Of a stretch of 64,000 bases of DNA, positions 9,032 to 18,543 are shown piece by piece. The notes below the pieces were generated by a model. That model was not told the origin of the DNA, made no database searches, and worked only from the letters and a program-made list of their open reading frames with translations. The DNA comes from Schlesneria paludicola DSM 18645 (GTDB lineage: Bacteria; Planctomycetota; Planctomycetia; Planctomycetales; Planctomycetaceae), in assembly GCF_000255655.1 (NCBI RefSeq), contig NZ_JH636435.1, forward strand, positions 3,274,676 through 3,338,675. Reading direction: 5' to 3'. How positions within the stretch are numbered: the first letter of the stretch is position 1; each line of letters begins with the position of its first letter. A program made the position numbers and the translations under genes.

Positions 9032-9868
9032 TCATCGACACTCGGCACAGCGATCGTTATTTTGCTCGAACATCCATGTCAAAACACCTTCTTGGCGTTG
9101 ATACTCTTCTGTCCAACTGTCGTGGGCAACACCTTTTAATTCGCTGTACTTTGGAGATGCTCCGACGGCGTGAAGTGCTTCGATCATGATGCGCGACTGC
9201 GTCACTGGAACCACATCGTCGGCATCGCCGTGGACGGCCCAGATGGGCACATCGCCGATCTTCGCTGCGGAGTCTGGGTCGCCGCCACCGCAGATCGGCA
9301 CGGCCGCCGCAAACCATTCTGGCCTGGCGGCGATCAGGCCCCATGTTCCATATCCACCCATGGAATACCCCGTCACATAAATCCTCCGTTTGTCAACGCG
9401 AGAATCGGTTCGCCACATTTCCACGAGACGCATCAAGGATGGCAATTCTTGCGTCCAATGACTGAATTCGGGGCATTGAGGAACAACGATGAAACCTGGA
9501 CAACGAGCCTGCCATTCGGGTGTGCTGAGTTGTTCCGGCAGGCTTCGCAGTTGCCTGAGATTGTCATCTCCACGACTACCAGCTCCATGAAGAAAGAGAA
9601 GCAACGGCTGCGGAGTTGTGACGTGCTTCGGTTCGTGGACGCGATAGAGAAGCTGTCCGACAGCATGTTGCTGATCCGAGGGGACTAACCGCGCTCCTAC
9701 CCGGTAGTACCTCAGAACGGATCTTGATACGCCCTGTTTTTTCGCGTCAGCGAGCTCCCATTCGTCTAGAGCCCAAAGTGCAAACACGTTTGCACCGATC
9801 CACCCCGCAAAGAACACGCCCCAAAATATCCGCCCGCGCCGACTCCTCCATTGATGGCCAATATTCAT
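9032..9868 (-). CDS. alpha/beta hydrolase (esterase/prolyl-oligopeptidase-like), exported
   Basis: 278 residues. An N-terminal hydrophobic stretch (~13-33) acts as signal or anchor. The hydrolase fold shows LLLFLHGAGSRGDDN (oxyanion loop), the nucleophile elbow GYSMGGYGTW (Ser), then AVHGDADDVVPV (Asp) and KGVAHDSWTEEY (His), completing the Ser-Asp-His triad. The closest general type is the predicted peptidase/phospholipase-carboxylesterase group, with a size typical of single-domain esterases. Substrate unknown. A likely single-gene unit. Confidence 0.85.
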   Translation of the reverse strand: MNIGHQWRSRRGRIFWGVFFAGWIGANVFALWALDEWELADAKKQGVSRSVLRYYRVGARLVPSDQQHAVGQLLYRVHEPKHVTTPQPLLLFLHGAGSRGDDNLRQLRSLPEQLSTPEWQARCPGFIVVPQCPEFSHWTQELPSLMRLVEMWRTDSRVDKRRIYVTGYSMGGYGTWGLIAARPEWFAAAVPICGGGDPDSAAKIGDVPIWAVHGDADDVVPVTQSRIMIEALHAVGASPKYSELKGVAHDSWTEEYQRQEGVLTWMFEQNNDRCAECR

Positions 9869-10033
9869 CGCAAGGAATCTCGTGCGGAAACGAATTCAAA
9901 ACAGTATCGTACAATTGGATACAGCGCCCATGAATCGCACGACCTTGACGCCAATACATTGCAATTTTACACAACCCCATTTGGCATAACCATCCATGAG
10001 ACAGTAAATAGCCCCACAGTCAACATCTGAGAG

Positions 10034-10116
10034 TTGAAATCAGCGAGGACAGGCACCTTGACGATTAGGGCGACGTGGCGTTTACGAATCGGGCCGAGCC
10101 AGTCCCCATGATTTCC
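10034..10116. repeat. dispersed palindromic repeat, family 2 copy a
   Basis: The left arm holds TTGAAATCA and GGACAGGCACCTTG, and the right arm GAGCCAGTCCCCATGATTTC. The arms pair loosely around a central CGATT...AATCG element. The same words, in inverse order, form the compact hairpin at 57267-57312, and a third copy is at 15122-15207. REP-like, intergenic. Confidence 0.65.
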
Positions 10117-10240
10117 ACTGGATGCTGGGAACCTCGCTGGAGAGTTTGAAGCCCCCGAATGAAAGAGAGTGGCGACACACTTCCCTTCCGAACGTTCGAC
10201 ACGCCACTCAGCCCATCAATCTGCTCGAAGGAATTCGAAA

Positions 10241-10549
10241 ATGTCCGATACGCAATCGACGCATCCCCTCGAAGTCGAGATGACTCCCACGGAAATTCGG
10301 GGGTGGGTCGAGTTCAGCGCGTGGTGCGCGCTCGTCATGACGCCGATCATCTGGTGGCTGCAAGGGCCTTCGGTCTCCACCGATCAATTCGTCGTCCGCA
10401 CGGGATTGCTGGTGATCTCTGGTGTTGTCGCGGTTGCAATGCGAACTTGGACAATTCTACGGCCTCGGTTGCCTGGAGAAATGGCCGTCCCCCAAGGCGA
10501 ACAACCGAATACGACCGATCAGGCTCTTCCAATGGAACCAAAACACTGA
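10241..10549 (+). CDS. small membrane protein, unknown
   Basis: 102 residues from the ATG at 10241 (GAAGGA nine bases upstream); longer in-frame starts overlap the repeat flank. It begins MSDTQSTHPLEVEMTP and has two membrane helices (~27-44, ACALVMTPIIWWL-type, and ~55-73, TGLLVISGVVAVAM), with a polar C-terminal tail. No family recognised. It lies just downstream of a palindromic repeat and upstream of two lipoprotein genes. Confidence 0.65.
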   Translation: MSDTQSTHPLEVEMTPTEIRGWVEFSAWCALVMTPIIWWLQGPSVSTDQFVVRTGLLVISGVVAVAMRTWTILRPRLPGEMAVPQGEQPNTTDQALPMEPKH

Positions 10550-10822
10550 GTTGATGTCGGCGGCATTAACCGTTCACGGGCCAGAGTGGAAAATAGCCCC
10601 ATATTCATCGACAACGGGTCGCTATAATGCGAACGCCTCGCGCACTGCGCCCCGTTCTTCCGCGATGAAAGTGCGCCGGACCCCAATTCGCGACCAGTCG
10701 CTGCACGTTACCGCAAAAAACTGGTCTTGAGGCGTTTTTCAGTCTGTGTCACATTTCGGGTGGACATCTCGTCGAGGTGATCTCCGCGCGCATCGACGCT
10801 TCTCGACTTGTCGTCGGGCATT

Positions 10823-11386
10823 ATGACAAGACAAACCAGCACCACACTTCTGTGCTTGATCTGGACCATGACCTTCACTGGTTGTGTGTCGATGGATGCC
10901 TACGGCCCTCAAGTTTCTAACCCAGTCTTTGTGCGGGCGAACAACCCGGAAGAGGCCTGGGAACGAACCGTCGATGTCGTTCACGATTATCTGTTTGAGA
11001 TTGAGCGTGAAAACAAGCTCGGTGGTGTCATCGAAACGCGGTACAAAACCGGCGCCAGTATGCTCGAACCGTGGCACCCTGATTCTGTCGGCTCGGCCAA
11101 TCGATGGCAGAGCACTTTGCAGTCGATTCGACGCAAAGCGTATATCCATTTCACTCCTGCCCCGGGTGGATACATGGTCGGTGTGGAGGCCATCAAGGAG
11201 CTGGAAGACGTCCCACGCGCTGCGAACTTCGAAGGCGGTGCGACGTTTCTGGACAACAGCGCACTGCAGCGCGACCTGAACCCCGTCGTCGGCCAGGCCA
11301 CACCGTCAGGCTGGATCAACCAGGGGCGTGACCCTTCGCTCGAACAGGCGATGCTGCGGACGATCAATCGCCGTTTTGGGCAGTAA
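10823..11386 (+). CDS. lipoprotein, unknown function
   Basis: 187 residues from the ATG at 10823; an in-frame TTG at 10808 is less likely. A lipoprotein signal peptide (MTRQTSTTLLCLIWTMTF) ends at a TGC lipobox, predicting lipid attachment to Cys21. The mature part contains NNPEEAWERTVDVVHDYLFEI and a conserved-looking GGVIETRY, resembling periplasmic small-domain lipoproteins that planctomycetes carry in many copies. No catalytic motif seen. The next gene downstream on the same strand is also a lipoprotein. Confidence 0.75.
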   Translation: MTRQTSTTLLCLIWTMTFTGCVSMDAYGPQVSNPVFVRANNPEEAWERTVDVVHDYLFEIERENKLGGVIETRYKTGASMLEPWHPDSVGSANRWQSTLQSIRRKAYIHFTPAPGGYMVGVEAIKELEDVPRAANFEGGATFLDNSALQRDLNPVVGQATPSGWINQGRDPSLEQAMLRTINRRFGQ

Positions 11387-11763
11387 CCTCGGCCGGGCGC
11401 GTGCTGCGGTACGACCAACATTGCTCATGTCACACCCCGTGAGCCAATAAGATTTACGAAGCCCCTGCTCGCTACGACGACGAATTCGGGTGATGCTTGC
11501 TGAGATTTTTTCTCAACTTTGGTGCCGGGGGGCACTTGCGGTGGCATCACCGGTGGCACACAAAATGCAACACAAACCATTCCCATATTTAATGTTACAC
11601 ACAAATAAGCCCTGAAGACCTTAAGGGCGTTTGGGAGCGGTGCTGCCCTGCTGGCACTCCTTGCCGGAACTTGCGATTGCCTGTTTTTCGACTTGCGGAT
11701 AATGTGCCCCGGCTGCTGGCTCATGGATGAATCAGCACGTTGCATCAAGCCATGGATGGCGAA
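11387..11763. other. intergenic region, no gene supported
   Basis: A 107-codon minus-strand frame spans this gap but is very basic and Pro-rich, overlaps the next gene's start and has no recognisable domain. I treat it as chance. No terminator or repeat was recognised. Confidence 0.5.
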
Positions 11764-12606
11764 ATGAACCGCAACCTGTTCCTGTTGACGTTGGCTGTCG
11801 CCTGCGGCTGTGCCAGCCGTAGCATGAACACCGATCTATTGCAGGCTCGGATTCGCGAGCAGGCCATTCAACTCGCGGAAACGCAGCGTGAGATGGCCGA
11901 AACGCAGTCGGAGCTCAAGCAGGCCAAAATCGAAGCGGCCCGCCTGAAATCGGAGCTGGGCCAAACGGACGTTCGTCGTGACGCGTCCGCTCGCATGCTG
12001 GCGGAACTGCATCGCGTGCACATTTACCCGCTCGCCAGTGGTGGACTCAATAAAGACAACGCCCCCGGCGACGACGCTGTGGTGGTTCAGTTCGCGCCAT
12101 TGAATCGCAATAATCAGCCGCTGCAGCTCGCGGGCGAAGTACAGATCACGCTCCGCGATCCCAAGCTTGCTGAACCCAAACAAGTCATTGGACAATGGAG
12201 CTTTTCCGCGGACGAATGTCGTCCAAAATGGACACGGGGTCTATCCAGCTCGGGCTTCCAATTCACACTACCGATCGAACGCCCGGTGCAGCACGATAGC
12301 CTGCTGGTCCAGATTCGATTTCAGCCGACCGAGGACCAGCGATTCGACGCCACTCAAGTCGTGAAAGTGAACGCTCCTGCGGGGATGGCAACAGTTCAGG
12401 CCGCACGCGCCGGCAGACAAGCGGTGCAAGTTGTCGACGATGTGGACGAATTCGTTCCTCCAGCAGGTTTCCCCCAGGAAACGGCTGAGGAAGAGGAATT
12501 CGCCGAACCCGAGTTTTCCGACTCGGATAAAGAACCAAGCAAAACCGGTCGCGCGATTCTGCATTCGTCGAGCTGGACCGAGGACTCGATTCCGCGATTC
12601 CGATGA
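11764..12606 (+). CDS. coiled-coil lipoprotein, unknown function
   Basis: 280 residues from the ATG at 11764; TTG 11740 and ATG 11752 are alternatives. The signal MNRNLFLLTLAVAC with a C-G-C lipobox predicts a lipoprotein. Residues ~23-70 are heptad-rich (QAIQLAETQREMAETQSEL...), a coiled coil likely to mediate oligomerisation. A beta-rich globular domain (~75-205) follows, then an acidic tail (ETAEEEEFAEPEF). No enzyme motif. It probably sits in the periplasm or outer membrane face. Confidence 0.75.
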   Translation: MNRNLFLLTLAVACGCASRSMNTDLLQARIREQAIQLAETQREMAETQSELKQAKIEAARLKSELGQTDVRRDASARMLAELHRVHIYPLASGGLNKDNAPGDDAVVVQFAPLNRNNQPLQLAGEVQITLRDPKLAEPKQVIGQWSFSADECRPKWTRGLSSSGFQFTLPIERPVQHDSLLVQIRFQPTEDQRFDATQVVKVNAPAGMATVQAARAGRQAVQVVDDVDEFVPPAGFPQETAEEEEFAEPEFSDSDKEPSKTGRAILHSSSWTEDSIPRFR

Positions 12607-12973
12607 CGGCGGTACGGAATTCCCCAGGGAATCCCATGAGATGCGTAACGCGTCCAGCCTAGCCCTCTCGCCGGGGATTACTGCCTCTCCAAGCACTTCG
12701 CCCCGAGAAACTTAAGGCGAATGCCAGAAACATCTTCAGTCTGAATTTTGGCCACCTCGACGGGCAATGTTGAGCCTGTCAAAAAGAGCCAAATTCTGCT
12801 AGACTGGTGTGCTTCCGCGATCGGATTCATCCAATCACGGGCAAACATGATCGCGAATTGATTGACTTCAAAGCCAAAACAAACGCGTCGCTGCGCTGGG
12901 GCTCGGCCTGAGCGTCATGTGAACGTCGTTTGTCATAATAATTCGTTCATACTTCGAGGAAGGGACGTCCCTC
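12607..12973. other. intergenic region upstream of the SEC-C/TPR gene
   Basis: No gene or strong hairpin is visible. The ribosome binding site GAGGAAGGGACG of the following gene lies at its right end. A promoter is expected here but I could not place one confidently. Confidence 0.5.
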
Positions 12974-15115
12974 ATGTCCGTGGATAGCTATGCCCCGTGT
13001 CCGTGCGGTAGCGGGAAGAAATTCAAATTCTGTTGTCAGGTCATTTCGGACGACATGGATCGAATTGTGCGGTTGATTGAGGGAAATCAGCCACGCGTCG
13101 CGATTCAGCAACTGGAACAGGTCGCCAAGAAGCACCCTCAGAATGCCTGGGTGGGCACGACACAGGCGATGGTGTTGCTCGATCTAAATGAGCCAGCCTT
13201 CGCTCGCGACATCCTGAAGCAACTGCTGGAATTCCATCCCGACAATGAACTTGCCATCGTGCTCTATGCTGCGGCACTGATTCGCGAGGACGGGTTCGAA
13301 GTCGCCAAACGGGCGATTCACCGCGCCTTTCAGAAAAGTGCCAAAAAGCTGCCCGCACTGGTCGGCGACCTCGCCTCATCGTACGCGGCGATGCATGCGT
13401 CTGAAGGCCACATGATGGCCGCACGCGAGCACTTGGCCTTGGCTTTGCGGCTCGCTCCCGAAGACAAGCGTCAGCAATTGTTCGTGCAGCTTCTGGAACT
13501 CGACGGCAGCGACGACATACTGTACCCCCTGCGTGGATCGCACCTGCTGCCGACGATTACAGGATCGGATGAACTGCAGAAGGAAGTTCGCAAGGGACAG
13601 AAATACGCAGCGATCGGCTGCTGGAGCACGGCGGCCGATGTGTTCGCAGCACTGGCCGACGCGACGCCCGATCGTGCTGAATTGTGGCATGCCGTGGGCT
13701 TGTGCCGAGCGTGGGACGGCAACGAGAAAATCGCCGCAGAAGCACTGCACCGCGCCGCCCGACATTACACCGATCAGGGTACCGCGATCGAATGTGAGAC
13801 GCTCGCCCAGATCCTTGATGCCAAGACATCTCCCGATGTCGTCGAACAATGTCATTACACCGCGACGGTCCATTCGGTGTCTCGGCTGCTGACCGTGCTG
13901 GATAACGTGCCTCAGTTCCAGCGAGTCAAGAATGCACCGGAATCCGACATCGTGACTCCGGTCGCAATCTATCTGGCCCTCAACACCGAGAAGAAGCAGA
14001 CCGACGGCCGCGATCTCACCCGCGACACGGTTCCTGTAATTCAAGCACAGATCACCATTTTTGATTCTGATCCCAAGAACAACAAACCTGCCGTCGCCAT
14101 GATTTCCGGGTTCCGTGGCCAGGCGATCGACGACGTGAAAGCGACCTGGACGGCGGTTGCCGCCGACTTGTTCGAATGGAAATCGGACGTGCCTCAACCT
14201 GAGATGGCCAGTGCCATTCCCGCGGAAGCGATGGTTCTCGAATGTCGGTGGTACTTGGCGGACGAAGTCCCGCAGGTCCGACGGCGAGAACTCTTGAATC
14301 AATACTGGTCTCAGGCTGCACACGAAAAATGGCCGCAACTTCCCTTGCGAGCTCTGGGTGGCAAGACACCGGCTCAAGCGGTGAGTGACGCGTCGCTGCA
14401 GATCCCGTTATATGGAGCCGTCTATGCACTCGACGCCGGTCTGCAACGCCGTTCCTACGGGTTGGACATCAATCAGCTTCTGACGTCGCTCAAAGTGACA
14501 CCGCTTCCAGAATTGGAAGTGACAGAGGAAACCAACGTCGGCGCCCTTTCGATCATGCAATTGCATCGATTGCCGGTTCAGAAACTGAACGATCAGCAAC
14601 TGAACACGGTCGTCAATCGTTCCATGCTGATTCAGCACAGCGAATCGCTGTACCAGGTTCTGACCGAGGCGCTGGCTCGGCCGTCATGTGCCGAACAGTT
14701 CGATCGCGCACGAATCTTGCGAACGCTGAGCGAAATCAGTGCATCAAAGGAACGCCGCGAAGAAGCGTTCTCTTGGATTGATCAGGGCCGAAAGCTGCCT
14801 GTGCCCGAAGGCAAAACCGCCTTCCAGCATGCCTGGACCTGGGATATGGCAGAGTTGGGAATGCGACTCGAAGATCCTTCCGATCCTCAACTGAAGGCGC
14901 TGCTGAACCGGTTCGTCACCTATTACAGCCCCAAGGTGCCACAGATCCGTCCACACATCGAACAGATGTTGCAGGGATTTGGCGTTCCATCACCGTGGAA
15001 TTCGGTGGAGTTCTCGCTCGCGAGCAGCCTTGCGACACCCGGCCAAGGATGGAATCCCGAGTCGGCCGCACCCGCGGCGGCAGGCGGCAGCAAGCTCTGG
15101 CTGCCAGGACAATAA
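12974..15115 (+). CDS. SEC-C motif and TPR-repeat protein
   Basis: 713 residues with a good AGGAAGGGA site before ATG. Residues 6-22 (YAPCPCGSGKKFKFCC) are a SEC-C zinc-binding motif (CxC...CC), first known from the SecA C-terminus. The rest is mainly helical pairs in TPR-like repeats (for example NAWVGTTQAMVLLDLNEPAFA and RAELWHAVGLCRAWDGNEK). Such proteins are scaffolds with a zinc-finger tip; a link to Sec is only by motif name. Cytosolic: no signal peptide. The next gene, ribD, is 105 bases on, separated by a palindromic repeat. Confidence 0.85.
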   Translation: MSVDSYAPCPCGSGKKFKFCCQVISDDMDRIVRLIEGNQPRVAIQQLEQVAKKHPQNAWVGTTQAMVLLDLNEPAFARDILKQLLEFHPDNELAIVLYAAALIREDGFEVAKRAIHRAFQKSAKKLPALVGDLASSYAAMHASEGHMMAAREHLALALRLAPEDKRQQLFVQLLELDGSDDILYPLRGSHLLPTITGSDELQKEVRKGQKYAAIGCWSTAADVFAALADATPDRAELWHAVGLCRAWDGNEKIAAEALHRAARHYTDQGTAIECETLAQILDAKTSPDVVEQCHYTATVHSVSRLLTVLDNVPQFQRVKNAPESDIVTPVAIYLALNTEKKQTDGRDLTRDTVPVIQAQITIFDSDPKNNKPAVAMISGFRGQAIDDVKATWTAVAADLFEWKSDVPQPEMASAIPAEAMVLECRWYLADEVPQVRRRELLNQYWSQAAHEKWPQLPLRALGGKTPAQAVSDASLQIPLYGAVYALDAGLQRRSYGLDINQLLTSLKVTPLPELEVTEETNVGALSIMQLHRLPVQKLNDQQLNTVVNRSMLIQHSESLYQVLTEALARPSCAEQFDRARILRTLSEISASKERREEAFSWIDQGRKLPVPEGKTAFQHAWTWDMAELGMRLEDPSDPQLKALLNRFVTYYSPKVPQIRPHIEQMLQGFGVPSPWNSVEFSLASSLATPGQGWNPESAAPAAAGGSKLWLPGQ

Positions 15116-15121
15116 CTGTTC

Positions 15122-15207
15122 GTTGAAACAAGAGTGACAGGCATCTCGGCCGTTTGAATTTGAAAGCAGAATTCGAACGGACCGGAGCCAGTCCCCACGG
15201 TTTCAAC
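15122..15207. repeat. dispersed palindromic repeat, family 2 copy b
   Basis: Flanked by GTTGAAAC (15122-15129) and GTTTCAAC (15200-15207). It contains GACAGGCATCTCGG on the left and CGGAGCCAGTCCCC on the right, with an inner inverted pair CCGTTTGAATT/AATTCGAACGG. It sits directly before ribD, so its hairpin would be in or just upstream of the ribD leader. Confidence 0.6.
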
Positions 15208-15220
15208 AGGTTGATCACCC

Positions 15221-16339
15221 ATGACCGATCCCCTTCCCTTCGCTCAAGAGACAATGCGCCGCGCATTGATGTTGGCCGAACGCGGACGGGGTGCGGTTGA
15301 ACCGAATCCCGTTGTCGGTGCGATCGTCGTCAATGATTTCGGACAGATTCTCGGTGAAGGCTGGCACCAGAAGCATGGCGGGCCCCATGCTGAGGTTCAT
15401 GCCCTGAAAGCAGCAGGTGAGGCGGCACGCGGCGCAACCTTGTTCGTAACACTCGAACCGTGTTGCCACTTCGGGAAAACGCCGCCCTGCTCGCGCGCGG
15501 TCATCGCCGCCGGCATCAAGCGGGTGATCGTCGCCATGCCCGACCCCGCACCGCATGTCGATGGCGGTGGGATCCGTGAACTGCGAGCGGCGGGAATTGA
15601 CGTCGAAGTGGGACTGCTTGAGGCCGACGCACGGCGGATGGTCGCGCCATTCGTTCAACTGATCACCCAACAGAGACCGTGGTTTCATGCCAAGTGGGCG
15701 ATGACGCTGGACGGAAAAATCGCCACAGGAACGGGCCATTCTCAGTGGATCACAAACGCGGCATCTCGCGCCATCGTGCATCAATTACGCGGTCGTATGG
15801 ATGCGATCATGATTGGGATCGGAACGGCGCTCGCAGATGATCCGCAACTGACGGCACGCCCTTCTGGCCCCCGTGTCGCTCTGCGAATTGTGATTGATAG
15901 TCGAGTCCGGCTTCCGCTTACCTCGAAACTCGTCCAAACAGCACGGGAGATTCCGGTGCTTGTCATCGCAACCGCCGACGCCCCTCACGAGCGAATTGCC
16001 GCTCTGCAATCCTTGGGCGTCGAGACCTGCATCGTCGGCGTGGATGCCGCCGGCCATGCGTCACTGGTCGACGTCGCAGATGAATTGGGACGCCGTCGGC
16101 TCACGAATGTGCTGGTCGAAGGTGGCGGCCAGTTGCTGGGTGGCCTGTTTGACTTGGGTTACATCAACGAAGCCCATGCCTTCATCGCCCCAAAGCTGAT
16201 TGGAGGAGCGGATTCGCCCACACCGATCGGCGGACGCGGGCTCGCGATGGTTCCGACCGAAGCGTCACTCGAATCACCTGAGATCGAACTGATCGAGGGC
16301 GACCTCTATGTCCATGGTCCCGTACGTCGGCAAGCCTGA
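15221..16339 (+). CDS. ribD: bifunctional riboflavin biosynthesis deaminase/reductase RibD
   Basis: 372 residues, the normal RibD length. The N-terminal deaminase domain carries the zinc site H56-A-E58 and PCCHFGKTPPC (Cys81, Cys90), with EPNPVVGA ahead of it. The C-terminal reductase domain (~150-370) has KWAMTLDGKIATGTGHSQWI, a substrate/NADPH-binding signature, and a late LVEGGGQLLGGLF. It converts 2,5-diamino-6-ribosylamino-pyrimidinone 5'-phosphate to 5-amino-6-ribitylamino-uracil phosphate in FMN/FAD synthesis. No other rib genes and no FMN riboswitch are visible nearby. Confidence 0.95.
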   Translation: MTDPLPFAQETMRRALMLAERGRGAVEPNPVVGAIVVNDFGQILGEGWHQKHGGPHAEVHALKAAGEAARGATLFVTLEPCCHFGKTPPCSRAVIAAGIKRVIVAMPDPAPHVDGGGIRELRAAGIDVEVGLLEADARRMVAPFVQLITQQRPWFHAKWAMTLDGKIATGTGHSQWITNAASRAIVHQLRGRMDAIMIGIGTALADDPQLTARPSGPRVALRIVIDSRVRLPLTSKLVQTAREIPVLVIATADAPHERIAALQSLGVETCIVGVDAAGHASLVDVADELGRRRLTNVLVEGGGQLLGGLFDLGYINEAHAFIAPKLIGGADSPTPIGGRGLAMVPTEASLESPEIELIEGDLYVHGPVRRQA

Positions 16340-16407
16340 CGTGCAGGACCATCAATTCCGCTCGTCAGCACACGCAAGACAAAGCGCGATCGAGAACTCC
16401 CAAAGGC

Positions 16408-16445
16408 AAAAGCAGAGGCCGCCGATGGTGGCGACCTCTGCTTTT
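16408..16445. terminator. bidirectional terminator hairpin
   Basis: AAAAGCAGAGGCCGCC and GGCGACCTCTGCTTTT pair over 16 positions with one mismatch and a short loop. A and T runs at the stem ends suit termination from both sides, between convergent ribD and the Cys-rich wall-type gene. Confidence 0.75.
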
Positions 16446-16481
16446 CGATTGATCTCAAGATGCTAGTCGCATCAGTTTAGT

Positions 16482-17843
16482 TCATTTTCCACAGGTCCCT
16501 GGAACATTGACAGCACCACCCTGGCAGGGATCCGACACGCAAGCCGTTTGAATCGGAACTTGGCGGCAGACCGTGCGAGGTACGCAGATCACTTTGGTTT
16601 CGACGATCTGGCGTGGGGTACAGTAGCTCTTGGTCACCATCTTGGTCTCACAGACCTGGCGGCAGGTGGTGTAAGGAACGCGACGGGTACAAACTTGCTG
16701 GGTCATCGTGCAAGTCGTGTAAGGAACCTTCTTGGTGACTGTTTCGCAGGTCCATGAGCAGGTCGTATAAGGAACCTTCTTGGTCACCGTTTCGCAGGTC
16801 CACGAGCAGGTCGTATAAGGAACCTTCTTGGTCACCGTCTCACAGGTCCACGAGCAAGTCGTATAGGGAACTTGCTTCGTGACCGTGTGCTGTTCGTAGC
16901 GAACGCAGGTGTAAGGAACTTGCTTCGTGTACGATTCGGGAATCTTGCGACAGACCGTGTATGGCTGTTGGCAGTGACGAACTTCCTGCTCCATGCGGGT
17001 GCAAGTGATCGTTCGCATTTCCGTGCGGGGCACCCATCGTTTGCAGCAGACCGTGCGGCAGGTCTGTTCGCATTCAGTGCGGCAGCAACCAGGCTTGTAG
17101 CAGCAGCGGCAGGTGCATGGATCCCATTCCCACGTCCCCGGATCGCAGATGCATTTCTGGACGACGGGGCCTGGAACTTGCTTCGTTTCCGTCACCCAAT
17201 CTCCGGTGCAGTAAGGAACTTGCTTGGTTTCACAAACAGGTTTGCAAACGGTGTAGCAGACGTCGCGGTAGCAAGTCTGGGTTTCCGTTCGGTAGCGAGT
17301 ACAGCAGACTTCACGATACTTCGTTTCACAAACTGGCTTGCAGATGTTGCAGCAGACGGTGCGGTAGCACGTCTGGAAGCATGGCTTACGAATCGTGCAG
17401 CAGACATCGCGGTAGCACGTCTGGAAGTTGGGTTTGCGAATCGTGCAGCAGACATCGCGGTAGCAGGTCTGAATGCAAGGCTTACGAATCGTGCAGCAGA
17501 CATCGCGATAGCACGTCTGGTACACCGGCTTACAAACCGTGTAGCACTCGTCGCGATAGTGAGTTTCGTGAATGTTACGGGTGCAGGTCACCGGAATCTG
17601 TTCGGTGCACTGATCGTAGACCGTTCGGCAGCAATTGATCGTGCGCTGTTCGTAAACGGTTTCACGAACGGTTTTGTAGCAGGTACCGCAGCAGCTTTTC
17701 GCGGCGCAATAGTCTCCGCATGGAGCACAGGCTGCAGTAGGACAGCATTTGTAACTGGCGGCCCCGCAATACGAGGCTTCGACTCGTGCGTCCGCTGCGA
17801 GTGCCAGCATACTCGCGAAGACGATCCAGGCTGCGTGTCTCAT
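16482..17843 (-). CDS. cysteine-rich repeat protein of the planctomycete wall ('YTV') type
   Basis: 453 residues with a signal peptide (MRHAAWIVFASMLALAADA). The mature chain is built of Cys/Tyr/Thr/Val repeats: four 16-residue units of type TCYRDVCCTIRKPCFQ (residues ~110-173) and three units of VPYTTCSWTCETVTKK (~325-372), plus many variants such as CYTVCKPV. Extremely high Cys content implies a disulfide-cross-linked extracellular protein. Planctomycete proteinaceous walls are reported to contain such proteins. I infer a structural surface role. No enzyme motif. Well separated from neighbours, so probably monocistronic. Confidence 0.85.
   Translation of the reverse strand: MRHAAWIVFASMLALAADARVEASYCGAASYKCCPTAACAPCGDYCAAKSCCGTCYKTVRETVYEQRTINCCRTVYDQCTEQIPVTCTRNIHETHYRDECYTVCKPVYQTCYRDVCCTIRKPCIQTCYRDVCCTIRKPNFQTCYRDVCCTIRKPCFQTCYRTVCCNICKPVCETKYREVCCTRYRTETQTCYRDVCYTVCKPVCETKQVPYCTGDWVTETKQVPGPVVQKCICDPGTWEWDPCTCRCCYKPGCCRTECEQTCRTVCCKRWVPRTEMRTITCTRMEQEVRHCQQPYTVCRKIPESYTKQVPYTCVRYEQHTVTKQVPYTTCSWTCETVTKKVPYTTCSWTCETVTKKVPYTTCSWTCETVTKKVPYTTCTMTQQVCTRRVPYTTCRQVCETKMVTKSYCTPRQIVETKVICVPRTVCRQVPIQTACVSDPCQGGAVNVPGTCGK
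16728..16871 (-). repeat. 48-bp tandem repeat inside the Cys-rich gene
   Basis: Three nearly identical 48-bp units encode VPYTTCSWTCETVTKK. DNA identity is clearly higher than among the protein's other repeats, suggesting recent duplication or gene conversion. Partial units continue on both sides. Confidence 0.85.
17325..17516 (-). repeat. 48-bp tandem repeat inside the Cys-rich gene (second type)
   Basis: Four units of 16 residues; the first three are TCYRDVCCTIRKP plus two variable residues and Gln, the fourth diverged. Same period as the other repeat block, so both may stem from one ancestral 48-bp unit. Confidence 0.8.
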
Positions 17844-18543
17844 CGATCTGTCCCTTTATCCCTGTCAGAACGGCATGTCAAAGCCACTCGTCACGATGGG
17901 GTGTCATGCGGGTGCGCAACGACAGCGGTTCCGTTTTCACTTGGAATCGGCCGTTAACGTCCACCAGCTTGAGCCAAAACGCGCAAATTCGCGCGCCGCG
18001 TACCTTCGCAACTTGACACGTCCCGGACTCGGTGAGCCCTTTGTTTGCCTCGAGCACCACATCCCCCCGCCAACATCGGCGAAAACGGCCGTCTCACTAA
18101 AAAGTAATCGGCTCTGGTGGCATTAGAATCGGCCGAGACGAGGGCAGGACTCTGCTCCATTCGGAGTATGCCTTCGATTCGGCAAAACCCGAATATTTTA
18201 CCGTTCAGTGGATTGTTCAGAGCGACCGACAGCGTCATCGCGAACAGATCAACGAATACGGAAGGCCGTACTCATCTCACAGCGGCTTATCATGTTCCGA
18301 CAATCGATACTGCGGCAAGTTCCCTTCGGAAATGCACGCGGGCGAAGCCGATTCGCCAGGGGAGATCAGGCAGATTTGCACAGAAGAGTCCCCTATGGAA
18401 ATTCCTGATGTCGAGTGACCCAGGTATCATTTCGCGTGAATCGAAGCTCATGCCCTGGCCATCTTGATCTGAAGTGCCACAAATCGCCGCTGTCCAATTG
18501 GATGCTGTGCAATCGGATTCAGGTCATTTCAGCCGGTCCGCTG
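17844..18543. other. intergenic region, no gene supported
   Basis: Short overlapping frames on both strands show no motif, signal peptide or ribosome site. The promoter of the Cys-rich gene should lie at the left end. A TTGACA occurs on the minus strand at 17877-17882, but spacing to the start codon is too short for it to be convincing. Confidence 0.5.

Noticed and set aside
11425-11748. Minus-strand frame of 107 codons between the two lipoprotein genes
   Set aside because: Biased basic/Pro-rich composition, overlaps the next gene's start, no domain.
13376-14377. 333-codon minus-strand frame inside the SEC-C/TPR gene
   Set aside because: Overlaps a gene with clear domains and a good ribosome site; no own motif.
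16728-17516. Tandem repeats considered as a CRISPR array
   Set aside because: Repeats are contiguous without unique spacers and lie inside a coding sequence.
17877-17882. TTGACA upstream of the Cys-rich gene
   Set aside because: Only ~34 bases from the start codon and no -10 box at the right distance.
16872-17957. 361-codon frame on the plus strand
   Set aside because: It is the antisense shadow of the Cys-rich repeat gene; its repetitive Ala/Asp/Arg composition mirrors that gene's codons.
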